DNA of 64,000 bases from CAVQFO01 sp963711725 (GTDB lineage Bacteria; Pseudomonadota; Gammaproteobacteria; Nitrococcales; Aquisalimonadaceae). Shown piece after piece: positions 8,418-15,781 of the stretch. The stretch spans positions 310,001-374,000 of the forward strand of contig CAVQFO010000023.1 in assembly GCA_963711725.1 (NCBI GenBank), given 5' to 3'. The notes under the pieces are model-generated. The model was not told the origin of the DNA and searched no databases. It saw nothing but the letters and a program-made list of their open reading frames with translations. The position numbers were made by a program, and so were the translations under genes. Positions within the stretch are counted from its first letter, which is position 1, and every line of letters begins with the position of its first letter.

Positions 8418-8741
8418 ATGGAACTGACCGAAACGGAAAAGGAAGACCTCAAGACCGTTCTCCGACCACTGTTCGGCCCCAGCGTTGATACCTGGGACAT
8501 GAACGAACGGATGTTGGAACTCTATGGCAAGCTGCTCGGCAAATCCCAAGAGTGCAGCCGCGCCATGGATCTCGTCCCGCGCCCCTACACCGGCTTCGGC
8601 GCAAAGCAATACATCAAACGCGAACTCCGCCGAATAGCCAGAGCGCTGGTCAACGGAAAACGCGACATCTATGTGACATGCCTTCGGGGCGCAGCGTATG
8701 GCATGCGTCAGGACTTCGACATGGCCGGAATGGGGCTCTGA
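8418..8741 (+). CDS. Small cytoplasmic protein of unknown function
   Basis: A 107-residue, largely helical-looking protein (MELTETEKEDLKTVLRPLFG, then RELRRIARALVNGKRDIYVT) without a signal or membrane segment. It follows the exported protein within six bases and likely shares its message. No family is recognised. The absence of low-complexity bias and the tight spacing support it as a real gene. Confidence 0.5.
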   Translation: MELTETEKEDLKTVLRPLFGPSVDTWDMNERMLELYGKLLGKSQECSRAMDLVPRPYTGFGAKQYIKRELRRIARALVNGKRDIYVTCLRGAAYGMRQDFDMAGMGL

Positions 8742-8861
8742 ACGGCCCCGCTGGATCCGGCCACCCCCCTTGGCTCCGAGAACCACGGCGCCCGCTATAA
8801 TCGAGAATCGCCCATCGCGTCCGACGGTTCTCGCCACCCGCAGACGAGACGCGGGGCCCCA

Positions 8862-8894
8862 GGCCGGCGGGCGGGACGCCGGCCCCTTCTTTCC
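8862..8894 (+). terminator. Possible terminator hairpin
   Basis: GGCCGGCG at 8862-8869 pairs perfectly with CGCCGGCC at 8877-8884 around a seven-base loop, followed by CCTTCTTTCC. The T tract is weak. It would end the two-gene unit upstream. Confidence 0.35.
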
Positions 8895-9078
8895 TGGAAT
8901 GCAGTGGGAACAACTGCGGCCGCGATCCCGGCGCTTTTCCCGCTAACGTCTACCAACGCGCCAGCCATTGATGGGGCCTACACTGGGCATTCAGCCCACT
9001 GCGCGAGCAGCCGCCGCCCCGGCCCCGAATCCTACACGCAGGGTGCCCGCGGTGAGGCGGCGCCACGGGCTTGTTTAT

Positions 9079-9168
9079 TCCTGTCATAAGCCGCCTACGG
9101 GGAACACGCGAGCCTCGGCACCTTGGACAGAGCTGTGTACGGTTCATCCCCGCCTGCGCGGGGAACAC
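9079..9168 (-). CRISPR. Minimal type I-E CRISPR array, one spacer, degenerate terminal repeat
   Basis: Read on the minus strand, the sequence at 9168-9140 is a 29-nt repeat beginning GTGTTCCCCGCGCAGGCGGG and ending GAACCG, a textbook type I-E repeat with a CCCCGC/GCGGGG stem. A 32-nt spacer follows (9139-9108), exactly the type I-E spacer length. At 9107-9079 a second repeat keeps the first ten bases (GTGTTCCCCG) and then diverges, as leader-distal terminal repeats often do. No further repeats fit the 61-nt period on either side. No cas gene is in the window, so this is an orphan remnant or seed array. Confidence 0.8.
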
Positions 9169-9242
9169 TCTAAACATACTTCCCTGTTTTTAAAGAACAT
9201 TACGAGCACCAGAAATTCTACCAGGAAAACCGGCTGGTTTTC
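9169..9242 (-). promoter_or_regulatory. CRISPR leader-like AT-rich flank
   Basis: Directly upstream of the intact repeat on the minus strand lies a stretch more AT-rich than its surroundings, containing TTCTTTAAAAACAGGG and ending GTATGTTTAGA against the repeat. From memory, the Escherichia coli type I-E leader also ends in ATGTTTAGA before its first GTGTTCCCC. This orients the array. A weak GAAAACC/GGTTTTC hairpin (9225-9242) at its outer edge could also end the mer transcript. Confidence 0.5.
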
Positions 9243-9294
9243 TTGACGACCGCTGGCGTGGCTGCTCGCCGGTCTTGAGCGTACTGAATCGGCG

Positions 9295-9762
9295 TCACCT
9301 TTCGGCCCTCGATTCCTCGGGACGATTGACTATCAGCCGGCTCAATCCCCACAGGAACACACCAAAAAGCAGATGCGGCACCAGGGAGGCCGGGATGAGC
9401 TTGGGGCTCAGCGCCAGGCCCATGAACCCCCAGCCGATGATGGGAAAGAACACGGCCAGGGCGATCAGCCAAAGGCCGGCGGCCCAGAGCAGGGCTCTTT
9501 TCAGGCTCAAGCCTGGATAACTCACCACCACGAAGGCGAATGACCAGAAGGTCACGTAGGCGACGTGGAACAACAGCCCTACGGGCAATGGCAGGGGGCG
9601 GCCGACCAGGGTTTCGGCGAACAGCAGGCTGGGCTGGCCGGGCAGCGGGGAGTGGCCGGATTGCACCACCGGCACCATGATGAGCGAGAGCAGCAAGGCG
9701 TTGACGACTCCGACAATCAGGGCCTTGCCCCACAAGGCTTTGATGTTTTCGGACACAGACAT
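9295..9762 (-). CDS. Membrane protein of unknown function downstream of merA
   Basis: A 155-residue protein with about four hydrophobic helices (ALIVGVVNALLLSLIMVPVV, LLFHVAYVTFWSFAFVVVSY, ALLWAAGLWLIALAVFFPII, LVPHLLFGVFLWGLSRLIV). A strong AGGAGAGG box precedes the ATG, and the gene starts about 30 bp after merA on the same strand, so it is likely the last gene of the mer operon. It has no cysteines, unlike the transporters MerT, MerC and MerF, so it is unlikely to carry Hg(II) in the same way. No family is recognised. Confidence 0.7.
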   Translation of the reverse strand: MSVSENIKALWGKALIVGVVNALLLSLIMVPVVQSGHSPLPGQPSLLFAETLVGRPLPLPVGLLFHVAYVTFWSFAFVVVSYPGLSLKRALLWAAGLWLIALAVFFPIIGWGFMGLALSPKLIPASLVPHLLFGVFLWGLSRLIVNRPEESRAER

Positions 9763-9792
9763 GGTTTTCCTCTCCTGGTTTTCAGCCGCACG

Positions 9793-11238
9793 TCAGCCTG
9801 CGCAGCAGGACAGTTCCGTAACATCCCGCGTGAAGGCTTGGGCGCAGAGCTTGAGACCTTCGACCATGGTTAGATAGGGAAACAGATCCTCCGCCAGGTC
9901 ATTCACGGTAAGCCGCTGGCGCACGGCCAGGGCGGCGGCCTGGATCACCTCGCCGGCCTGCTGAGCGGCGATCTGGGCACCAAGCAGGCGGCCGGTGCCG
10001 GCTTCGGCGACGAGTTTGATAAAGCCTCGGCTTTCAAAGTTCGCCAGGGCCCGGGGCACATGCTCCAGATCCAGCCGCCGCGTCTCCGCGTCCACTCCGG
10101 CCGCCCGGGCGGCGGCTTCGTCCATCCCCACGGTGGCCACCTGGGGGTCGGTGAACAGGACCCGCGGCAGTACGGACAAGTCCAGCCGGCTGAGGCCGCC
10201 GGTCATGTTCACTGCGGCGCGAGTACCAGCTGCGGCGGCCACATACACCAACTGCGGAAGCGTGGCGCAATCGCCCACGGCATAGATATGGGAGACGCTG
10301 GTTCGCAAGGTGTCATCAACTTGCACGGCACCCCGGTCGTCGGTCAGCACCCCGGCCTTTTCCAATGCGAGGGCCGCAGTATTGGGCTGGCGGCCGGTGG
10401 CGACCAGCAGTCGATCAGCGGTCACGGTCTCCTCGGGCAACTTCAGCGAGAAGCGGCCGCCGGCGTAGCTTACGGACCGGGCCTCGGTATGGGTGAGAAC
10501 GCGGATGCCTTCCTCGGTAAAGGCGGCGGCAATCACCTCGCCCAAGGCCGGGTCTTCGTAGCTGAGCAGCACGCCGCGGGCCAGCACCGTGACCTCGCTT
10601 CCCAGCCGCCGGAAGGCCTGGGCCGTCTCCAGTGCAACGAAAGAGGAACCGATGACCACCAGATGTTCCGGCGCCTGATCGGTGAACAGAGCCTGGTCCG
10701 AGGTCCAGTACGGGGTATCGGCCAGGCCGGGCACCGGCGGCACTGCCGGCGAGGCGCCGGTGGCGATCAGGAACCGGTCCGCGCTCACGGTGCGCGGCCC
10801 CGCTTCGCCTTCAACGATCAGGGTTTGCGAATCCCGGAACCTGGCTTCACCACGCATCAGGGTGACGCTGGGGTGATTCTCCAGAATCCGCTGGTATTTA
10901 TCTTCCCGAAGCTCCTGCACCCGCCCGCGCAGTTGGGCGAGCAAGGCCGCGCGGTCAATATCGTTGCCGCCGCGCGGCAGACCGGCGAAGGGGTGATGGC
11001 TGCGGCCGTGAGCGATTTCCCCGGCCCGCAACAGGATCTTTGAAGGCACACAGCCCACGTTCACACAGGTACCGCCCAGCGTGCCGCTTTCGATCAGAGT
11101 GACCCTGGCGCCCTCCTCGGTGGCGCGCAGGGCCGCGGCGAAGGCACCCGCACCGCTGCCGATTACGGCAATGTGGAGTCCATCCGAGGGCACCGCGCAC
11201 GAGGTGCAGCAGCCGCTGCCTGATGTAGACCGTTGCAC
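9793..11238 (-). CDS. merA: Mercuric reductase MerA
   Basis: A 481-residue FAD-dependent disulphide oxidoreductase that reduces Hg(II) to volatile Hg(0) with NADPH. It shows the FAD-binding IAVIGSGAGAFAAAL, the redox pair in GTCVNVGCVPSK (Cys58/Cys63), a second dinucleotide fold LVVIGSSFVALETAQ, and the C-terminal vicinal cysteine pair ELSCCAG (Cys478/479) that is diagnostic of MerA against lipoamide dehydrogenase. It lacks the N-terminal heavy-metal-binding domain of Tn501-type enzymes, having only a short head with GCCTSC. It is the third gene of merT-merP-merA, one base after merP. Confidence 0.96.
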   Translation of the reverse strand: MQRSTSGSGCCTSCAVPSDGLHIAVIGSGAGAFAAALRATEEGARVTLIESGTLGGTCVNVGCVPSKILLRAGEIAHGRSHHPFAGLPRGGNDIDRAALLAQLRGRVQELREDKYQRILENHPSVTLMRGEARFRDSQTLIVEGEAGPRTVSADRFLIATGASPAVPPVPGLADTPYWTSDQALFTDQAPEHLVVIGSSFVALETAQAFRRLGSEVTVLARGVLLSYEDPALGEVIAAAFTEEGIRVLTHTEARSVSYAGGRFSLKLPEETVTADRLLVATGRQPNTAALALEKAGVLTDDRGAVQVDDTLRTSVSHIYAVGDCATLPQLVYVAAAAGTRAAVNMTGGLSRLDLSVLPRVLFTDPQVATVGMDEAAARAAGVDAETRRLDLEHVPRALANFESRGFIKLVAEAGTGRLLGAQIAAQQAGEVIQAAALAVRQRLTVNDLAEDLFPYLTMVEGLKLCAQAFTRDVTELSCCAG

Positions 11239-11239
11239 C

Positions 11240-11518
11240 TTACTTCACCTCCCGGGACGGATAACCGGCCTTGGTGGTAGCGGCCGTGAGATCGGCCACG
11301 GAGGCGCGGGCGTCATCATAGGTGACGGTGGCCGTTTTGCGCGGGAACGAGACAGCGACCTTCTCCACACCGGGCACCCGCTCCAGGCTCTTGCGCACGA
11401 TGTACGGACAACTGCTGCAGGTCATGTGCGCCACGTCCAGGGTAACGGTTCGCGGCGTGGCCCAGGCCGGCAGGGCCGCGATGGCCAGCAACAGGGACAG
11501 AACGATGCGGTGTTTCAT
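11240..11518 (-). CDS. merP: Periplasmic mercury-binding protein MerP
   Basis: A 92-residue protein with a signal peptide (MKHRIVLSLLLAIAALPAWA) and one heavy-metal-associated fold. Its metal site is HMTCSSC (Cys34/Cys37), followed by VRKSLERVPGVEKVAVSF as expected for MerP. It captures Hg(II) in the periplasm and passes it to MerT. The start is chosen at the ATG opening the signal peptide, 11 bp after merT. Confidence 0.95.
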   Translation of the reverse strand: MKHRIVLSLLLAIAALPAWATPRTVTLDVAHMTCSSCPYIVRKSLERVPGVEKVAVSFPRKTATVTYDDARASVADLTAATTKAGYPSREVK

Positions 11519-11529
11519 GGAACCCCCCT

Positions 11530-11898
11530 TCAACCGAGCAGAACAGGAACCAACAACGGCCAGGCGGCCGCCACGATGACGATGACCACGGCCAACAAGA
11601 GCGCGCCGGTGGTTACGCGGCGTGCCAGTGCGCTGCCGCAGTAACCGTCGGTGGCACAGGCGGCCGCACGTCTCCGCTGGGCGAGACACCCACCGGCAAT
11701 AGCCGCCACGGCGAATGCCAGGAACCAGGGCTTGTACGGCTCCAGCGCGGTCAGATTCCCGATCCAGGCGCCGCTGATCCCCAGCGCGAACAGGCCGAGG
11801 GGGACCACGCAACAAGCGGAAGACAGCACCGCGCCGACAATGCCCGCCGCCGCCAGCCACCCGGCTCCTCGGGATTGAGGGCGACCGTTGAGCTCCAT
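11530..11898 (-). CDS. merT: Mercuric ion transport protein MerT
   Basis: A 122-residue inner-membrane protein with three helices. The first holds the vicinal pair SSACCVVPLG (Cys29/Cys30) that accepts Hg(II) from MerP, and the cytoplasmic loop has Cys81 and Cys87, matching the second MerT pair. It imports Hg(II) for reduction by MerA. GAGGAG sits five bases before the ATG at 11898, so this start is preferred over a GTG two codons upstream. It is the first gene of the mer operon. Confidence 0.95.
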   Translation of the reverse strand: MELNGRPQSRGAGWLAAAGIVGAVLSSACCVVPLGLFALGISGAWIGNLTALEPYKPWFLAFAVAAIAGGCLAQRRRAAACATDGYCGSALARRVTTGALLLAVVIVIVAAAWPLLVPVLLG

Positions 11899-11928
11899 GT
11901 GCACTCCTCTTCGTGAATCGATTGCACT

Positions 11929-11959
11929 ACACTAATCCCTGTAGTGACTACAGGGTCAA
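11929..11959 (-). promoter_or_regulatory. mer operator-promoter (MerR type, 19-bp spacer)
   Basis: On the minus strand TTGACC (-35) and TAGTGT (-10) are separated by 19 bp, the overlong spacing of MerR-activated promoters. A perfect dyad CCCTGTAGT-G-ACTACAGGG (11937-11955) fills the spacer. MerR would repress without and activate with Hg(II) by untwisting this DNA. It drives merTPA and overlaps the region before merR. Confidence 0.9.
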
Positions 11960-11977
11960 GGCGGAAAAGGTGGCGCC

Positions 11978-12418
11978 ATGCGCATTGGTCAGTTGGCGGA
12001 ATTCACCGGCTGCAACATCGAGACGATTCGGTACTACGAACGCGAAGGCATTCTTCCGCAGCCGGCACGGTCGGCCAACAACTATCGGCTCTACGGAGAA
12101 CCGCATCGGCGACGACTGTTGTTCGTGCGGCGGGCGCGGGAGCTGGGGTTCAGCCTGAACGAGGTGAGGCGCCTGCTGACGCTGATCGATGGCGGGCGCT
12201 ACACCTGCGCGGAGGTCAAGGCCGTGGGCGAAAACCATCTTGCAGACGTGCAACGCAAGATCGCCGACCTGCAGCGGCTGGAAGGGGCGTTGCAGGAACT
12301 GATCGCCGGCTGCAGCGGCTGTGACACGCCGGACTGCTCCATGCTGGAGATCCTGTTCGAACCCGCCGCCGGCACCAACGGCGAAGGCCTGCGACGGACC
12401 AGCGCGACGGGTTTTTGA
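11978..12418 (+). CDS. merR: Mercury-responsive regulator MerR
   Basis: A 146-residue MerR-family protein. The N-terminal winged helix (MRIGQLAEFTGCNIETIRYY) is followed by a coiled-coil dimer helix and the metal-binding C-terminus. Cysteines at 77 (YTCAEV), 112, 115 and 120 (GCSGCDTPDC) cover the positions of the three Hg(II)-binding cysteines. It diverges from merT over the 19-bp-spacer promoter. The sequence predicts Hg(II) specificity, although PbrR/CadR relatives share the fold. Confidence 0.93.
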   Translation: MRIGQLAEFTGCNIETIRYYEREGILPQPARSANNYRLYGEPHRRRLLFVRRARELGFSLNEVRRLLTLIDGGRYTCAEVKAVGENHLADVQRKIADLQRLEGALQELIAGCSGCDTPDCSMLEILFEPAAGTNGEGLRRTSATGF

Positions 12419-12427
12419 TGGGTTTCG

Positions 12428-13015
12428 CTAGTTCGGCGCCTTGGCTCTGCTCAGCCTGAGGTCAAAATCCAGCTTCACCGTCGCGCCCACCCAGCGGGTG
12501 CCGCTCCAGCGGCCCTGGCCCACGTTGAACTCTCGGCGGTCCAACGAGGCTTCACCCTTGGCTTCGGCCTTGGCTTCGGCCTTGTCGCCGCCGTCCGTGG
12601 TCTTGAAGGAAAAGGCAACCGGAACCGGCTTGGCGACGCCGTGAAGCTGCAGCGTCCCCTTGGCGCGAAAGCGGTTGTCGCCAGTCGCTTGGAAAGCGTC
12701 TGCGTGGTACTTGGCCGTGGGGTACTGAGCGACATCAAAGAATTCCGAGCCGCGCAGGGTGTCGTCGCGGGTGTCGTTTCGGGTGTCCACCGACTTCAGT
12801 GCCACGCTGACGTCCAGCGCGCCCCGGGCGGCGGACGGATCAAAGCAGAACTTCACGCTGAAATCCTTGAACTCCCCGTGGGCCGGCGCGCCGGCCTGCT
12901 CGCCGATGAACGTCAGGCTGCTGTCTCCGTCGAGGGTCCAGCAAGGCGGTTTGGCCCAGGCTCCGGCGGAAACACCCAGTAGCAGCAGCAAGAACGACGA
13001 ACAATATCGTTTCAT
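12428..13015 (-). CDS. YceI-family periplasmic protein
   Basis: A 195-residue protein with a signal peptide (MKRYCSSFLLLLLGVSAGAW) and the YceI lipocalin-like body: WTLDGDSSLTFIGEQAG near the start, then LRGSEFFDVAQYPTAKYHAD and KGTLQLHGVAKPVPVAFSF. YceI proteins bind polyprenoid-type lipids in the periplasm. An Ala/Glu/Lys repeat (KAEAKAEAKGE) lies in one loop. Its start overlaps the stop of the cytochrome b561 gene by four bases, matching the frequent cybB-yceI pairing. Confidence 0.9.
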   Translation of the reverse strand: MKRYCSSFLLLLLGVSAGAWAKPPCWTLDGDSSLTFIGEQAGAPAHGEFKDFSVKFCFDPSAARGALDVSVALKSVDTRNDTRDDTLRGSEFFDVAQYPTAKYHADAFQATGDNRFRAKGTLQLHGVAKPVPVAFSFKTTDGGDKAEAKAEAKGEASLDRREFNVGQGRWSGTRWVGATVKLDFDLRLSRAKAPN

Positions 13016-13581
13016 GGGGATTTGTCTCCGCGTACGAACCGGAACGGCAGCATCCGTACCAACACCGTATCGCGCCGCACCCGGTGGTGCCAGAACGCCG
13101 CGCTCACGTGGAGCACGAGGGTCAGCGCAAGAATAATCGACAAGACAACGTGCGCCAGAACCAGTTGGTGCGCCAACGGCTTGGACGCAGCAACCAGATC
13201 CGGCAGGGCCACCCAACCGAACCAGCTCACTGAAATACCCGAGGCCGAAGAGAACAGCCAGCCCGTGATCGGAAGGCTGAACATCAGCAGGTACAGAAGC
13301 CAATGACTGGCATGGGCGAGCGCCCGCTCAATGCCGGTCATGCCCTGCGGCAGAGGCGGCGGCGGTGATATCCAGCGCCACGCCAACCGCAGCAGGGCCA
13401 ACAGGAATACCGTGATGCCGATGGACTTGTGACGGGCAAGAACCACCAGTTGGTCAAACCCGGAGACGAATTCGGCGCCGTAGATACCGATGGCAAACTG
13501 CGCGAGGATGAGTAGGACAATCAGCCAGTGGAAAAATTGTGCGACGGCGCCATATCGGACCGTATTGTTTTTCCATTGCAT
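13012..13581 (-). CDS. Cytochrome b561 family membrane protein
   Basis: A 189-residue protein with four hydrophobic helices. Histidines suited to two b haems include FFHWLIVLLIL, LARHKSIGITVFLL, HASHWLLYLLMF and LAHVVLSIILALTLVLHV. The N-terminal NNTVRYGAVAQFFHW is characteristic of the bacterial b561 family, which moves electrons between quinols and periplasmic acceptors such as superoxide. It is translationally coupled to the downstream yceI-like gene. A second YceI-like gene diverges only 46 bp away. Confidence 0.9.
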   Translation of the reverse strand: MQWKNNTVRYGAVAQFFHWLIVLLILAQFAIGIYGAEFVSGFDQLVVLARHKSIGITVFLLALLRLAWRWISPPPPLPQGMTGIERALAHASHWLLYLLMFSLPITGWLFSSASGISVSWFGWVALPDLVAASKPLAHQLVLAHVVLSIILALTLVLHVSAAFWHHRVRRDTVLVRMLPFRFVRGDKSP

Positions 13582-13627
13582 CGGGACATCCGTTGTTCTT
13601 GGAGCGCAAAAACCAGGGAGCCGTACA

Positions 13628-14365
13628 ATGCTCGATCATTACCGGATTCGCGCCGCCGTGCAAGGAACACCCCTGCTGCTGGCGTTGTTGCTGACGTTGG
13701 GGCTTGGCGGATGCGCGACGGCGCCGCCCGCGCAACAAACCGGAACGCCCGCCGAGCAACCCGCCCCGCCGCTACCCACTCAAGGCGCATCCGTCTATCG
13801 AATCGACCCCGACCAATCGGAACTTCGCATTCGCGTCTATCGGGGCGGTCCGCTGGCGGACCTCGGCCACAACCATGTGGTGACCACCTCCGACATCCAG
13901 GGGAAAATCTACCTGCACGATCGCCTCGCCAACTCGGGGTTTGAGCTTACGATACCGGTCAAGAGCTTCGTTCTCGACGATCCCCAAGCACGGCAACAGG
14001 AAGGCGAGGGGTTCGAGGGACAACTCAGCGCCCAAGACCGCCAAAGCACCAAAGACCACATGCTAAGCAAGGACGCGCTGGACGCGGATCAGTACCAGGA
14101 GATCAAGCTGCGCAGTATCGCCGTGGCCGGTCCGCCGTGGTATCCGCGGATTACCGTGCGCGTCACCTTGCACGGGACCAGCAGGGATTATGTGGTCCCT
14201 ACCGCCGTGGTCCGTCAGAAGGACCAGTTGATTGCCACCGGTGGGCTACACATCAAGCAGACCGATTTCGGGATCAAGCCTTACAGCGCCGTGGGCGGTG
14301 GCCTTGTGGTGAAGGATGGTCTGGATATCGCGTTTCGATTCGTGGCGGCGCCCGGGGAGAAGTAG
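13628..14365 (+). CDS. YceI-like lipoprotein
   Basis: A 245-residue protein with a lipoprotein signal ending LGLGGCATA, so Cys is predicted to be acylated. A Pro/Ala-rich spacer (about 30-50) precedes a YceI-like domain starting YRIDPDQSELRIRVYRGG and containing HNHVVTT, MLSKDALDADQYQEIKLRS and GGLHIKQTDFGIKPYSAVGG. It probably binds a lipid or polyisoprenoid at the outer membrane. The start at 13628 is the ATG that gives a sensible signal peptide. It diverges from the cytochrome b561/YceI pair, so the region holds two YceI proteins back to back. Confidence 0.82.
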   Translation: MLDHYRIRAAVQGTPLLLALLLTLGLGGCATAPPAQQTGTPAEQPAPPLPTQGASVYRIDPDQSELRIRVYRGGPLADLGHNHVVTTSDIQGKIYLHDRLANSGFELTIPVKSFVLDDPQARQQEGEGFEGQLSAQDRQSTKDHMLSKDALDADQYQEIKLRSIAVAGPPWYPRITVRVTLHGTSRDYVVPTAVVRQKDQLIATGGLHIKQTDFGIKPYSAVGGGLVVKDGLDIAFRFVAAPGEK

Positions 14366-14433
14366 CACGCGTTCAATCAGCACCGCACAACCCGGCAAAC
14401 AGCGACCGGGCGCCCCATCGCCCTCCTTGCGGC

Positions 14434-14541
14434 TCAGATCCGCGAACGGCGCAGGCGCAGTGCGTTGCCGACAACCGACACGGAACTGAACGACATGGCC
14501 GCCGCAGCGACGATTGGCGACAGGAGGATGCCGAAGAACGG
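14434..14541 (-). pseudogene. 3' remnant of a copper-translocating P-type ATPase
   Basis: Thirty-five codons translate as a sequence beginning PFFGILLSPIVAAAAMSF and ending VSVVGNALRLRRSRI, then stop. This is the conserved last membrane helix and C-terminus of CopA-type P1B ATPases. Upstream of PFFG the similarity stops abruptly and no rest of the ATPase is present, so it is a truncated leftover next to other metal-related genes. No start codon or RBS suits it. Confidence 0.75.
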
Positions 14542-14630
14542 ACCCGACGCTTTGGCGGGATGTTCATGGGAGGAGCCGGTCATACGCATCGGTCCTCTTC
14601 AGACGAAGAAAGGGGACGATCGTGGAGTCC

Positions 14631-14657
14631 GGGCCGACGGCATGGCGCCGCCGGCCC
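14631..14657 (-). terminator. Hairpin after the Spy-like gene
   Basis: GGGCCGACGGC and GCCGCCGGCCC pair with one mismatch around a five-base loop. It lies just downstream of the stop of the Spy-like gene on the minus strand. No clear T tract follows, so it may be Rho-assisted or a processing hairpin. Confidence 0.3.
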
Positions 14658-14668
14658 AGGCGACAAGC

Positions 14669-15373
14669 CTATTGGCCCCAGTTCCAACGATGCAGTTCGG
14701 AAATGCGCTTCTTCTGCTCGGGCGTGAGCACACCCTCAAGCTTCTTTTGCGCCTCCAAGGCGTTTCTCATCATCTGCAGTCGAGTATCCGAGAGGGCCTT
14801 TTGAGCCTTCATGATGGCATCGACATCCAGGTTCTGCCGATCAGATCCCTGCGGCAACGCCGACATCTGGCTGTGCATCGATTGCATCAACCCCCACTGC
14901 TGTTTACCGAGGTTTTCCTGGATATCCTCGATCTTGCGCTGCTGCTGATCCGTCAGATCCAGCAGCCCGGCCATTGCGGGACCATAGCCCCCCATCATGC
15001 CGTAGCCGCCCATCATACCGGGGCCCATGCCGTAGCCGCCGTAGCCCCCCATCATGCCGGGGCCCATGCCATAGCCACCGTAGCCCCCCATCATGCCGGG
15101 GCCCATGCCATAACCGCCGTAGCCGCCCATCATGCCGGGACCCATGCCATAACCGCCGTAGCCCCCCATCATGCCGGGACCCATGCGATAACCGCCGTAG
15201 CCCCCCATCATGCCGGGGCCGTAGCCGGGGTTGCCGCTATCGTCATCCGACGCGCGGCTGTAGCCCTGCATCATGCCAGGTCCGTGGGCGGCAGCCGGCA
15301 ACACGAATGCGGCCGTGCCGGCGGCCAGAAATGCGGCAGTCACTACCTTGCGAATCGTGGTTTGCAACTTCAT
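14669..15373 (-). CDS. Spy/CpxP-like periplasmic protein with Met-Gly-Tyr repeats
   Basis: A 234-residue secreted protein: signal peptide (TAAFLAAGTAAFVLPAAAHG), then about 85 residues of tandem GPGMMGGYGGYGM repeats, then a helical Spy/CpxP-type domain with LTDQQQRKIEDIQENLGKQQ and LEGVLTPEQKKRISELHRW. The helical part suggests a periplasmic chaperone or metal-stress protein (LTxxQ-like motif). The methionine-rich repeats are typical of copper or silver binding. GGAG lies eight bases before the ATG at 15373. It sits beside a SHOCT protein and a copper-ATPase remnant, supporting a metal-resistance role. Confidence 0.78.
   Translation of the reverse strand: MKLQTTIRKVVTAAFLAAGTAAFVLPAAAHGPGMMQGYSRASDDDSGNPGYGPGMMGGYGGYRMGPGMMGGYGGYGMGPGMMGGYGGYGMGPGMMGGYGGYGMGPGMMGGYGGYGMGPGMMGGYGMMGGYGPAMAGLLDLTDQQQRKIEDIQENLGKQQWGLMQSMHSQMSALPQGSDRQNLDVDAIMKAQKALSDTRLQMMRNALEAQKKLEGVLTPEQKKRISELHRWNWGQ
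15008..15202. repeat. Five tandem 39-bp units coding the Met-Gly-Tyr repeats
   Basis: Units beginning CCCATCATNCCGGG occur every 39 bp at 15008, 15047, 15086, 15125 and 15164, with a partial unit from 15203. They encode the 13-residue repeats of the Spy-like protein on the minus strand. The near-identity of units suggests recent expansion. Confidence 0.85.
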
Positions 15374-15426
15374 GGTACTTACTCCTGAATTGGAATTGCG
15401 CTCATCCTTCCGACCTGCGCCGGGCA

Positions 15427-15681
15427 TCAGCCCTGTTCGCGGCGCAGATCGGCTCGCTTTTGTTCAAACTCTTTCCGGTCGATTTCTCCCCGGGCATATC
15501 GTTCCTCCAGGATCTCCAGGGCAGATCGGGACGCGGGACCGGCGCTGCGGTTCCCAACGGCAAGCCGAATGAGAAACACGGCGCCGACGATAACTCCAAC
15601 CCATACGAGAACCATGAGCAGGACACCAAATCCGCCCATACCCCAGCCGTAACCGTTCATATGATGAAAGGAGTCCCACAT
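15427..15681 (-). CDS. SHOCT domain membrane protein
   Basis: An 84-residue protein with a Gly/Met/His-rich head (MWDSFHHMNGYGWGMGGFG), one membrane helix (VLLMVLVWVGVIVGAVFLI) and a C-terminal SHOCT motif (ALEILEERYARGEIDRKEF). SHOCT proteins of this size commonly accompany copper and heavy-metal efflux genes; their biochemical role is unclear. It lies just upstream of the Spy-like gene on the same strand, probably in one transcript. Confidence 0.82.
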   Translation of the reverse strand: MWDSFHHMNGYGWGMGGFGVLLMVLVWVGVIVGAVFLIRLAVGNRSAGPASRSALEILEERYARGEIDRKEFEQKRADLRREQG

Positions 15682-15781
15682 ATCAATCGCCTTGACCCTT
15701 CACGCCGCTGGACCCGACCAGCCCGGATTTCCGTTGGAACAATCCCCAAAAGGGACGAAACCAGCGCCCCTTCGGGACGCC

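Noticed and set aside
9018..9046. A third CRISPR repeat one 61-nt period beyond the degenerate one
   Set aside because: The sequence at that register shows no GTGTTCCCC or GCGGGG stem, so the array ends at the degenerate repeat.
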